Assembly (NCBI RefSeq): GCF_001936335.1 | Contig: NZ_CP018888.1 | Coordinates: forward strand, 558,001-622,000 | Origin: Amylolactobacillus amylophilus DSM 20533 = JCM 1125 | GTDB lineage: Bacteria > Bacillota > Bacilli > Lactobacillales > Lactobacillaceae | DNA: 64,000 bases | Direction: 5' to 3' | Shown: positions 1 to 7,744 of the stretch, in pieces | Layout of the letters: each line of letters begins with the position of its first letter | Position numbering within the stretch: the stretch's first letter is position 1 | Program-made: the position numbers and the translations under genes | Notes under the pieces: model-generated | Told to the model about the DNA's origin: nothing | Databases searched by the model: none | The model's input: the letters and a program-made list of their open reading frames with translations, nothing else

Positions 1-1155
1 GAATTCCGCTTAGTAGGAATTATCCTGGCAACACTTGCGGCAATCATTGCCTCTCAGGCACTGATCACAGGCTCCTTCACGCTTGTATCAGAGGCTGTTA
101 AGCTTAAGTTCCTACCAAGAATGAACATCGTTTTCCCTTCTAACCAACAGGGGCAAATATTCATTCCAGCAATCAATAAAATGCTCTGGGTGTCTACAAT
201 TGGCGTGGTTTTATTCTTCAAAAACTCCGCACATATGGAGGCAGCGTATGGCCTAGCAATCACTGTGACCATGCTGATGACAACCCTCTTATTAGATAAA
301 TTCATCGGAATGAAGGGGGCCAAACTATTCTGGCGCGCCCTCTTCTTAGTCTTCTTCGCTGCAATTGAAGGCATGTTCTTAATCTCCAGTTTAATCAAAT
401 TCGTTCACGGCGGATACGTCACGGTAATCATCGCTGGGGTAATTCTCTTCGCCATGTACGTTTGGTATTACGGCAACCGGATTCGGGATAAACGCGAGAA
501 CAAGAACTCATACGTCCGCCTTGATAAATACACTGACATGTTGACGGATTTGAGCCACGACAATGGCTATCCAACCTATGCGACTAACTTAGTCTATATG
601 GCAAAGGTGAAGCACGATAAATTTATCAAACGTGAGATTCTCTACTCCATCTTGGATAAAAGACCTAAGCGAGCTCACGCCTACTGGTTCGTGACCGTGA
701 ATGTTACTGATGAACCTTTCACTGCCGAATACGCAATTAACACCTATGGTACAAAAAACGTGATAAACATCCAATTATACCTTGGGTTTAGACAGGAGCA
801 ACGGGTTAATGTCTATCTGAGACACATCGTACATGACTTAATCGAGAACAAGACTATTGAGTCACAGCCGCAAGAATATACAACCACGCCAGGGCGCGAC
901 GTTGGTGATTTCAGTTTCGTCATCGTACAAGATGTTATTTCACCGCAAACAGAGCTCACGAGCTATGAGAAGTGGATCATTCAAGCGCGTGTCTGGCTGC
1001 AGAATCTTTCAAGTAACCCCGCTAGTTGGTTTGGCCTTGAATACTCTGATACCGTCATTGAGAAGGTACCACTGATCTTGGGTAAACAAGGGAAACACCG
1101 CATTCGCGAAATCACACCGGAACGTAAAGCAAGATTCGACCAGTTACCAAAATAA
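1..1155 (+). CDS. kup: Kup-family potassium uptake protein, C-terminal part
   Basis: Potassium:proton symporter of the KUP/HAK/KT family in the cytoplasmic membrane. The frame is open at base 1, so only the last 384 residues are present and the 5' end lies outside the window. The fragment starts in a conserved membrane segment (ASQALITGSFTLVSEA, followed by KLKFLPRM). Several hydrophobic helices follow up to about residue 155, then a long soluble C-terminal domain of about 225 residues, as in bacterial Kup proteins (usual length about 670). The frame ends normally and a strong terminator follows. An ATG lies at position 121, but the homologous sequence upstream shows it is internal. Confidence 0.93.
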   Translation, partial: EFRLVGIILATLAAIIASQALITGSFTLVSEAVKLKFLPRMNIVFPSNQQGQIFIPAINKMLWVSTIGVVLFFKNSAHMEAAYGLAITVTMLMTTLLLDKFIGMKGAKLFWRALFLVFFAAIEGMFLISSLIKFVHGGYVTVIIAGVILFAMYVWYYGNRIRDKRENKNSYVRLDKYTDMLTDLSHDNGYPTYATNLVYMAKVKHDKFIKREILYSILDKRPKRAHAYWFVTVNVTDEPFTAEYAINTYGTKNVINIQLYLGFRQEQRVNVYLRHIVHDLIENKTIESQPQEYTTTPGRDVGDFSFVIVQDVISPQTELTSYEKWIIQARVWLQNLSSNPASWFGLEYSDTVIEKVPLILGKQGKHRIREITPERKARFDQLPK

Positions 1156-1163
1156 TGACAAAT

Positions 1164-1195
1164 AAAAACCCAGATGCGTAAACATCTGGGTTTTT
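1164..1195. terminator. Rho-independent terminator after kup
   Basis: Perfect 13-bp stem (AAAAACCCAGATG / CATCTGGGTTTTT) with a 6-nt loop, 8 bases after the kup stop codon. The A and T flanks let it work on both strands. Confidence 0.93.
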
Positions 1196-1417
1196 ATTTA
1201 GATTAAACGATCCGCTGATATTTAAAAGAAAGAAGGTAAAAACAAATTAGAATTACGAAAAGGAAAAAAACGATTATCAGTATATTACTGGATATTTGGT
1301 ATTAAAGGATTTACTAACCTATTGTATTGGTTGCGAGTCTATTTAGCAGAAATACGGATCTGTTCATCTAGTTTAGTGATTGAGTGTAAGCTGGTCTCCC
1401 CCTGAAGCAATAAGCAT

Positions 1418-1432
1418 TGTTACCGCTTACAT
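1418..1432. promoter_or_regulatory. Consensus cre (CcpA) site without an evident target gene
   Basis: The minus strand reads ATGTAAGCGGTAACA, which matches all 15 positions of WTGNAAGCGNWWNCA. The flanking genes kup and the small membrane gene converge on it, so it does not sit in either gene's promoter. Confidence 0.5.
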
Positions 1433-1487
1433 TATTAATATAACAGTGTTTTAACCATATGTCTAGATGTTTTTGGTGATTTTTTTG

Positions 1488-1694
1488 CTAGAAAACCACT
1501 ACATAGGTTAGGGCGAGCCACGCCAGAAGTAGTAGAACGATAAAAAATCTACTATGAGCGGTTAACCGCTGCTCATTTAACCTGCTAACTCGCGTTTTTG
1601 CTTGGTACTTTGTGCGCTTAACACTGTAGACAAGTACAGCAATCGGTACTAAATATCCGACCACCATGTAGAGGTATTCCCAAATTCGTGTCAC
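1488..1694 (-). CDS. Small two-helix membrane protein A
   Basis: Unrecognised 68-residue protein with two predicted membrane helices (about residues 6-24 and 48-66) joined by a basic loop. It is a paralogue of the protein at 1906-2115. Both share EY[LI]YM[VI][VI]G in helix 1, an arginine-rich loop and W-L-x-L-T-Y-x-V-V at the C terminus. I chose the GTG start at 1694 because it gives the same N-terminal length as the paralogue (MTRIWEYLYM against MSQTLEYIYM); a TTG two codons upstream is possible. The ribosome binding site is weak. Function is unknown; a small immunity or envelope-stress protein is conceivable but unproven. Confidence 0.6.
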   Translation of the reverse strand: MTRIWEYLYMVVGYLVPIAVLVYSVKRTKYQAKTRVSRLNEQRLTAHSRFFIVLLLLAWLALTYVVVF

Positions 1695-1746
1695 AATCAA
1701 CTACTCTGATCATCCATATTGTATCTTGAACTAGTCTATTTTAACA

Positions 1747-1786
1747 AAAAAGCCCAAAACTAGAATGAACTAATTTTGAGCTTTTA
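1747..1786. terminator. Imperfect hairpin between the small membrane genes
   Basis: AAAAAGCCCAAAACTAG pairs imperfectly with CTAATTTTGAGCTTTT around a short loop and is flanked by A and T runs. It is a likely bidirectional terminator. Confidence 0.55.
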
Positions 1787-1828
1787 GCAATTATATCACT
1801 TAACATAGTTATCGGTATTTATCTTTGA

Positions 1829-1891
1829 TTAAGCACGTCTCTTACGATCAACACCGGCTAAAGCAAGGATCCCTGAAACAATTGCTAAGCA
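1829..1891 (-). pseudogene. Possible remnant of a cell-wall-anchored protein C terminus
   Basis: The minus strand encodes, directly before a stop codon, a hydrophobic stretch followed by a basic tail (LAIVSGILALAG then DRKRRA). This is the layout of the membrane and charged part of an LPxTG sorting signal. No LPxTG and no upstream coding sequence remain; a stop codon lies just before the fragment. It lies next to another broken surface-protein gene, which fits a decayed surface locus. It is short, so chance similarity is possible. Confidence 0.35.
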
Positions 1892-1905
1892 TCAGCTAGA
1901 ATTGA

Positions 1906-2115
1906 TTATTTAATTACTACCATGTAAGTAAGCACAAGCCAGCCAATAAATAAAATAGAGCCCATTACCCATGCCTGCTGCGTAATTTTACGCTTATAAA
2001 AACGATCCACGCGCGAATCGCCAACTCGCGGCCTTCTAAGTAATGTTGCCGCAATTGCAAGAACGCCAATTACGCCACCAATAATCATGTAAATATATTC
2101 CAAAGTCTGACTCAT
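1906..2115 (-). CDS. Small two-helix membrane protein B
   Basis: Unrecognised 69-residue membrane protein, paralogous to the one at 1488-1694. Helix 1 spans about residues 5-26, a basic loop (RRPRVGDSRVDRFYKRK) follows, and helix 2 spans about residues 49-67, ending WLVLTYMVVIK. A GAGGAG ribosome binding site 6-7 bases before the ATG makes this a well-supported gene. Conservation between the copies is strongest in helix 1 and at the C-terminal WLxLTY. This argues for a conserved function rather than generic hydrophobicity. It follows the broken surface-protein gene on the same strand. No function is assigned. Confidence 0.7.
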   Translation of the reverse strand: MSQTLEYIYMIIGGVIGVLAIAATLLRRPRVGDSRVDRFYKRKITQQAWVMGSILFIGWLVLTYMVVIK

Positions 2116-2170
2116 TATTACTCCTCAAAAAAAGATAGATAGCGCAAGGCTATTTATCTTTAATTTTACC

Positions 2171-3118
2171 CTATTTACCTAACTTATTGAGGATTTTTTT
2201 TGGAGTGGGAAATTTTCCACTCATAATTGTTGCTCCGGCACCGAGACCAAGACCTAGGGTAGCAATCGCTGCAAGTGCAACGACCAATGGCACAGAACTT
2301 CTATTGGTGTTCTTGGCATGCGCTTTTTTCGCAATTTTTTGTGTATTATTAGTCCTCTGTTGCTTACGTTTGTTACTACGTGCGGGTGTTTCATTTTCAC
2401 CAAAAGCAATTATATTATGCCTTAGACGAGCGTTACTTCTCAGGGAACTTGCTTTCTTCTTGGTGGTTGCTCTATGGACACCTTGAGTTACTGCATGGGC
2501 TCTTTAGGATTACTGCTTGCCTCGTGTTCTTGTGCACTTTGAGCGTTTGAAAAAACAAACGCCTCAGCCTCATTGTTGGCAACTGGCAGAACTTGAGTAT
2601 TTTCTACAACATTTGTTGCGACAGAATTACCTGGCGTTTCAGCATCATTAGCGTGATTATCACCAGTCTCATAGTTATCCACTTGTTCTGCAACCTGATT
2701 AGGCTCTGCAACGTTTAGACCATTATCTTGATTATCATAGGACACATTGGTGTAGACTGACTCACCAACTTTAAAACCGGTAAATTCTTTGTCATTAGTT
2801 GGATCATCATCGGTATTATCATAGAACTCGTCCGTAACCGAATCACCATCGACCTTCGTGTTAATAACCTCGTGGTTGTTGCTCAGCACTATCCTTGCTA
2901 ACAGATAGCGGTTCACCAACTTGTGTGCCAGAAATATTTAGATTATTTTCAGTATCAACATCCGTGTTGTGGTACGCATTAGTCGTCGAAACAGGTTCGC
3001 CTAATGATTCCTTGTTTTCATAGTAATCTTCGGCGTCTGAACTAAACATAATCCCCGTCATACCTACAGCTAGTTCCCATAGTATTGCCTGCGTTTTAAA
3101 AGTACGCTCCATCATCAT
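2171..3118 (-). pseudogene. Frameshifted repeat-containing surface protein gene
   Basis: Three consecutive minus-strand frames together describe one acidic, Asn/Asp-rich protein of about 315 residues. Frame 1 (3118 to about 2880) has a start with an AGGGAG site and a short hydrophobic N terminus, then acidic sequence. Frame 2 (about 2900 to 2488) continues it. Frame 3 (about 2490 to 2171) adds a Lys-rich segment, a C-terminal membrane helix rich in Leu, Gly and Ala, and a short basic tail. The acidic part carries degenerate repeats of about 35-45 residues marked by VG[ED][PS][VL]. At least two frameshifts, near 2880 and 2490, break it. It was probably a surface-exposed stalk protein; no LPxTG is visible and the exact family is not recognised. 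Confidence 0.6.
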
Positions 3119-3452
3119 CTCCACTCCCTAATAACTGATATTTCCTAAATTTCACATACAACATAGCACGATAAATTCTGTTTTTAGTTTTATAACTAGA
3201 AATCTTTCAGTCACCATAATTGGTCCATACCTGTTTGCCGAACGTCTGCTATTAGAGCGTTTAAGATGCCACTATTGTTACCCGTTTCCAAATGTCTAGG
3301 CCAGAATCCTTATATGGACTATACTTTTCATTTCATAACGCAGGTTGAGTTGACAAGATTGAATAACAAACGTTTTAGTCTAACTTCTAATCGATTTGGG
3401 GCACACAAAAAAACGAAGCTGCAGCTTCGTTTTCCATCTATCATCTTTACTT
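3119..3452. other. Gene-free stretch upstream of the broken surface gene
   Basis: About 330 bases holding the 5' flank of the broken surface gene and, at its right end, the pepO terminator. No further gene, RNA or repeat is supported. Confidence 0.5.
3409..3433. terminator. Terminator of pepO
   Basis: Self-complementary AAAACGAAGCTGCAGCTTCGTTTT 20 bases after the minus-strand pepO stop, with a T-rich flank. Confidence 0.8.
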
Positions 3453-5405
3453 TTACCAAATATTAACGCGCTTCTCAGGTTCTAGATACATGCCATCTTC
3501 TGGCTGAACGTCGAATGCCTCATAGAATTCAGCGAAGTTTTGTGGTTGCACATTGGCCCGCATTGGACCTGGAGCGTGCACATCGACCGCCAGCAACATA
3601 TTAATATACTCTGGTGAAGCCTTCATTGCCCAGACGCGAGCCCAATTCTCAAAGAGCTCTTTCATATTAGCATCAGCCTCCGACTTAGCCGCCTCGATAG
3701 CGTTGGACAATCCACCGACATCAGCAACGTTCTCCGAGACAACCAACTTACCATTAATCTTGCCCCCGCCGTATTCGATACCGTCAAAAAGATCAATCTC
3801 TGCCTGAGTTCTTGTTTTGAACTGCTTAAAGTCCTCGTCCGTCCACCAGTTCACCATGTTTCCGAATTCATCGAATTGTGCACCGTTGTTATCGAATGCG
3901 TGTGAAATTTCGTGGGCAATTACTGCACCAATTCCACCATAATTTGTTGAGCTTGAAGCCTGCAGATCATAGAATGGTGCCTGCAGAATTGCTGCTGGGA
4001 AGGTCAAGTCGTTCTTCGATGGGTCATAACCGGCATTGACCAAATTACCAGGCATGTTCCAGGTTGTCCGATCAACATCTTGATCCAACTTCTCTAGGTT
4101 ATACTTAATCTGTTCCAGACGAGCAGCATGAAGGTTCTCGTACAACGAACCGCCCTTGCTAGTAGGCTTAATCTGGTAACGTGAATAAATCTCTTCGATT
4201 TTGTCAGGGTAACCAACCTTCAGCACCATTGCCTGCAACTTAACCTTGGCCTTATCCTTCGTTGCCTGAGAAAGCCAATCATTGTTCGATAGGCGTTGTT
4301 CATAGATGCTAATCATCTTGTGAATCATCGAGATTACATCGGCCTTAGCATCATCACCAAGATATTTCTTACCGTAATAGATTCCGACCACTTCATCGAA
4401 AAGTCCGTTAGCAGTCTGATAAGCATTCTTCTCAGGATCAGCTAGTTCCTTCACACCAAACATTGCTTGTCTGTATGGGAAACCAGCATCCCGGAATTCC
4501 TGACTCAACGAATTCGTCACGCCATTAATAAACTTCACAAACATCCATCCCTTGATTTCAGCGAAGTTTGCTTCATTGACAAGTGATTCAGCGTTCTCAA
4601 GGAAACGAGGATCAGCTTCAATCACCCGCTCCGGTACCTTACCAACAATCTGCTGTACGAAACCAGTCACATCAAAGCTCTTGAAGTATTTAGCAAAGTC
4701 GTCAAAGTCGTATGGATTGTAACTTGCAGGATAGTCAGCCCACTCCTCATTACTCTTAACAATCTTCGCAACCTTAGCATCGAATTTCAGGGCAGCACTG
4801 ACATACTGAGCGGCTTCTTCAGCGCTAAGACCGGCCAATTGCAACAGATTTTCACTCTGTGACTCAAAGACCTTGAGTAACTTATCTCCAGCTTCAGTAC
4901 CGTACTGGGTCGTATCTTGGAGGAAGATGCTTGGTCCACTCGTTGCGAGAACATGGTGCTTCGTATCCTTCATATCGGTATCAACACCAAAATCTACAGG
5001 TACAGCGAAACCGTTCAATGAGAAATCAGCAGCCTTCTTGTTGAAATCAGCAAAATCCTTTAAATCCGCTAATTTTTGTAGTGCTCCCTGAATTGGTTTT
5101 GCACCGTCAGCATTTCTCTGCTCGAAATCTAGTGCTTGACGGTACAATTCGACCGCATTCTGAAACTCGGTGCCGGCAGGCGTCTCTTTCTCGCCACTGG
5201 CGAAAGCGGCAAATTCAGCCATCAAGGCCTTTTCCACATTTTCTGCCAAGACATTGAAGCTTCCTGTTGCCGGCTTGTCAGCAGGAATTTCAGCATTCTT
5301 TAAGTATTCTGCATTTACAGCAAGATACAAGTTATCTTGTGGGCGTGCATTCTCTGGTACGGTTACATCACCAGCACCGCCACGAACTGTCATAAATTTA
5401 GACAT
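3453..5405 (-). CDS. pepO: M13-family zinc endopeptidase (PepO, neprilysin-like)
   Basis: Cytoplasmic oligopeptidase of 650 residues that cuts peptides brought in by oligopeptide transport, part of the lactobacillus peptide-utilisation set. The M13 signature is intact: HEISH (HExxH, two zinc ligands plus the catalytic Glu), followed about 60 residues later by ENVADVGG (ExxxD, third zinc ligand). The protein ends in the typical ...VNIW, and its length is normal for PepO (about 630-650). There is no signal peptide or membrane anchor. I chose the ATG at 5405 because AAGGTGG lies 8 bases upstream; a start at 5417 would overlap that site. It is monocistronic with its own terminator. Confidence 0.95.
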   Translation of the reverse strand: MSKFMTVRGGAGDVTVPENARPQDNLYLAVNAEYLKNAEIPADKPATGSFNVLAENVEKALMAEFAAFASGEKETPAGTEFQNAVELYRQALDFEQRNADGAKPIQGALQKLADLKDFADFNKKAADFSLNGFAVPVDFGVDTDMKDTKHHVLATSGPSIFLQDTTQYGTEAGDKLLKVFESQSENLLQLAGLSAEEAAQYVSAALKFDAKVAKIVKSNEEWADYPASYNPYDFDDFAKYFKSFDVTGFVQQIVGKVPERVIEADPRFLENAESLVNEANFAEIKGWMFVKFINGVTNSLSQEFRDAGFPYRQAMFGVKELADPEKNAYQTANGLFDEVVGIYYGKKYLGDDAKADVISMIHKMISIYEQRLSNNDWLSQATKDKAKVKLQAMVLKVGYPDKIEEIYSRYQIKPTSKGGSLYENLHAARLEQIKYNLEKLDQDVDRTTWNMPGNLVNAGYDPSKNDLTFPAAILQAPFYDLQASSSTNYGGIGAVIAHEISHAFDNNGAQFDEFGNMVNWWTDEDFKQFKTRTQAEIDLFDGIEYGGGKINGKLVVSENVADVGGLSNAIEAAKSEADANMKELFENWARVWAMKASPEYINMLLAVDVHAPGPMRANVQPQNFAEFYEAFDVQPEDGMYLEPEKRVNIW

Positions 5406-5566
5406 TTTATATACCACCTTTTCTAGTCATGAATCCATGATAGCATAATGAAAAGTTTTTTGGTGTTTTTAATTTTGCTCGTACAAACTTTTTTAAATCA
5501 ATCCACCTATTTTGCAATGTAAGCATATAATTAAGGAGATTAATAATAATGATAAGGAGTTTAACT

Positions 5567-6208
5567 ATGCCAAAACTTTTGTACGTAATAGCCCACCCCG
5601 GAACCGCTGAGAAGTCGCTCACATTAAAGGTTAGCGACACGTTCATCAATGCTTGGGAACAGAATAACCCTGAAGGAACTGTTGATGTCGTCAACTTGTT
5701 CGAGCAGGAGCCACCATACTACACGCAAGGCTCTTTCGACACAATTGCAAAGGAGAAATTCAGTACCATCACCGGTCAAGAACTAACATCGGAGGAGACT
5801 GAAGTGATGCACCAATTTAACTACTACTTCAATGCGTTCGATGAGGCCGATGTAGTAGTCTTCGCAAACCCAATGTGGAACTACTTCTTACCTGCCGAGT
5901 TAAAGCAATACCTCGATTTAATCCAAGTTTCTGGTAAATCATTTAAATACACGGCAGAGGGACCAGTTGGTTTGCTCCAGGATAAGGAAATCGTCCACAT
6001 TCAGGCCGCAGGTGGTTTCTATCACGGAACAGCAATGGAAGACGAGGATCTCGGTTCGAAATACATTGACCACGTGATGCAATTTATTGGGCTCAACCAA
6101 GTCCACCACATCTACATCGAAGGCGCTGCATTTGCGCCAGATAAGGCAGATAGTATCTTGCAAAATGCAAAAGATCAGGCAACTCAGTTAGCTGCTAAGT
6201 TAGTGTAA
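5567..6208 (+). CDS. azoR: FMN-dependent NADH:quinone/azo reductase (flavodoxin-like fold)
   Basis: 213-residue flavoprotein of the AzoR/ModaB-like family. It reduces quinones and azo compounds by two-electron transfer from NAD(P)H and is usually linked to electrophile or quinone stress. The N terminus has the flavodoxin-fold start (KLLYVIAHPGTAEKSLT, FMN phosphate loop). The central FANPMWNYFLPAELKQYLD motif and the AGGFYHG loop (about residue 145) contact FMN in this family. The ATG at 5567 has AAGGAG 7 bases upstream. An alternative start at 5549 has a second AAGGAG but would add six residues not usual for the family. It is divergent from pepO. Confidence 0.9.
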   Translation: MPKLLYVIAHPGTAEKSLTLKVSDTFINAWEQNNPEGTVDVVNLFEQEPPYYTQGSFDTIAKEKFSTITGQELTSEETEVMHQFNYYFNAFDEADVVVFANPMWNYFLPAELKQYLDLIQVSGKSFKYTAEGPVGLLQDKEIVHIQAAGGFYHGTAMEDEDLGSKYIDHVMQFIGLNQVHHIYIEGAAFAPDKADSILQNAKDQATQLAAKLV

Positions 6209-6384
6209 TTTATTTTCCGAAGAGGTTTGACTCCTTTCTTGCATATTTATATATAGATGGGAGGAAAAATATTCCATTCTAAACCATGGAATTAAAAGCA
6301 ACGTTAGTATCATTATCTAGGTGTTTTTACTAAGATATAGTAAATATAACTACTATATGATTAATTTTAGATGGGGGCATTTTG

Positions 6385-6675
6385 ATGGCAACGACAGAGA
6401 AACGTAAAATTCAGGTCCAGATAGATCAACCTGTTACTATTAAAGCTGAAAAAATCATGCAGCAACTCGGTATAACACCAAGCGTAGCAGTAAATGCCCT
6501 TTACTCTCGAATTGTTGCAACCGGTGGTCTTCCATTTCCTCTACAGCTTACCAAAGATGAGCAAGTTGCAGAGCGGTTACATGCTGCAACAGAACGAGCG
6601 ATAGCAGAGAGTCGGATTGAATCCAGCAGTCTGAAAACACCAGAAGAAATTAAATCATGGTTAGAAGAAGAATAG
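6385..6675 (+). CDS. RelB/DinJ-type antitoxin
   Basis: 96-residue protein with an N-terminal ribbon-helix-helix segment (KIQVQIDQPVTIKAEKIMQQLGITPSVAVNALYSRIVATGGLPFPL), typical of RelB/DinJ antitoxins. It binds its own promoter and neutralises a partner toxin through its C terminus, which here is a charged helix. The GGGGG site upstream and the ATG at 6385 fit, with a TTG just before as a less likely start. The gene directly downstream (gap 10 bases) resembles a toxin but is degenerate. The antitoxin itself looks intact. Confidence 0.8.
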   Translation: MATTEKRKIQVQIDQPVTIKAEKIMQQLGITPSVAVNALYSRIVATGGLPFPLQLTKDEQVAERLHAATERAIAESRIESSSLKTPEEIKSWLEEE

Positions 6676-6685
6676 TCTATCTTAG

Positions 6686-6940
6686 ATGCAGGAAAATGAT
6701 ATTTACACTGTTTATGTTGGTTACGCTGGTAACCAGGGAGGGAAGCGTAGACCTGTTTGGCTAAGTTCAGTTAATCAGTCCACAATTAGCGTGTTTCGCA
6801 TTACAACAAAGTATCAGAGTAAATCTGTCAATATTAAGAAAAGACTGATTTTATTACATGATTGGCAAATATTTTATTGGGTTAGTTTCCTGCTCAAGAA
6901 GTGCGGAATAACCAAAAATATGAAAAAAACAAATACATAA
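6686..6940 (+). pseudogene. Degenerate MazF/PemK-like toxin gene downstream of the antitoxin
   Basis: An 84-codon frame begins 10 bases after the antitoxin stop. Its first about 60 residues resemble the small LAB toxin family that starts with a DIY-x-V strand, a GGKRRPV turn and a Ser/Thr-rich TTKYQSKS segment ending near HDWQ. After HDWQ the sequence turns into unrelated hydrophobic and basic residues and stops early, so the C-terminal half of the toxin fold is missing. There is no clear ribosome binding site. I read it as an inactivated toxin whose antitoxin survives; a short functional variant cannot be excluded. Confidence 0.5.
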
Positions 6941-7006
6941 CAGGTGTTAAATTCTAGAATTTTGTATTATTCTTTAGCCAACTAATCAATGGATGGGGGA
7001 AAAATC

Positions 7007-7609
7007 ATGGCAGCGAAAAACACAAAAACCGAATAAAAACAAAACACAAATGATGAACTACCATCGAACGGTCTAATCACACTCTTATTTTGGCTGATCA
7101 TCGCTACATGGTTTTATCTTGCAAACTTTATTTGTGACTACTTATTGAACCTAAATGACGCACCTTGGTCCGTCTTTATTACGGCCTTGTTACTTATTTT
7201 TTATTTTGGTTATAACTGCTTTTTCGTTTTGTTTAAACTGTTTGGTTATCATCCGAAACCCACAGCCATCAAATTAGGCGGATCTAGGCTAAGAATGAGC
7301 GTGCCAGTTTTTACCCCCATGACACCTGAATTTAAACAATTAATCGCTTCCAGATTAACGTTGGTGAGATTTTACCAAGGATTATTTACGATTACTAAAT
7401 TTTGTTTTTTAATTATTTTTGCTTATCTATGTGGCAAGTACGCTTTCTACAACACGGAAATATGGCAATTAATTGTTGGGCTCAGTTCCCTCTTTATTAT
7501 CTTCTTGATGAACACGATTATAACTTGGATCTTTGTCCACGCATTCCGATTAAATGTTATAGCCAAGGAGTTCAATCGCCCGATTTTCAACTTAGAAGAG
7601 AGGCAATAG
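7007..7609 (+). pseudogene. Membrane protein gene with an in-frame stop at codon 10
   Basis: A GGGGG ribosome binding site precedes an ATG at 7007 that reads MAAKNTKTE and then meets TAA at 7034-7036. The same frame continues without further stops to 7609 and encodes about 190 residues with four hydrophobic segments (about 7075-7145, 7160-7230, 7380-7440 and 7465-7525). The strong start signals and the open continuation indicate one gene disabled by a nonsense mutation. Re-initiation at the TTG at 7145 would give a 154-residue product lacking helix 1. Family not recognised. Confidence 0.6.
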
Positions 7610-7664
7610 TTCAACTATTTCCAGCTCCGATTTCTTCATAAATCAAAGTCGTTGAGCGACAAAA

Positions 7665-7700
7665 AGACCCAGACGTGGCTAACGAGCCATATCTGGGTCT
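7665..7700. terminator. Bidirectional terminator between converging genes
   Basis: AGACCCAGA..TGGCT pairs with AGCCA..TCTGGGTCT around an AACG loop. It lies between the membrane pseudogene and the 3' end of lacD. Confidence 0.85.
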
Positions 7701-7744
7701 GTTTCGAACAAAATTTCAATTAAATTATATTGTTTATCTGTAAA

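Larger units (their letters stand above)
1156..1487. other. Gene-free stretch between kup and small membrane gene
   Basis: AT-rich intergenic DNA of about 330 bases. Apart from the kup terminator and a consensus cre at 1418-1432, I see no supported gene or RNA. A 25-codon stop-to-stop frame on the minus strand reads as plausible protein but has no start codon. Confidence 0.5.

Noticed and set aside
1352-1429. Minus-strand stop-to-stop stretch reading LQGETSLHSITKLDEQIRISAK
   Set aside because: Looks protein-like but has no start codon, no upstream body and no recognised family; 25 codons can occur by chance.
2187-2486. Plus-strand open frame of 99 codons
   Set aside because: It is antisense to the C-terminal part of the broken surface gene, whose minus-strand reading gives a sensible Lys-rich stretch and membrane helix.
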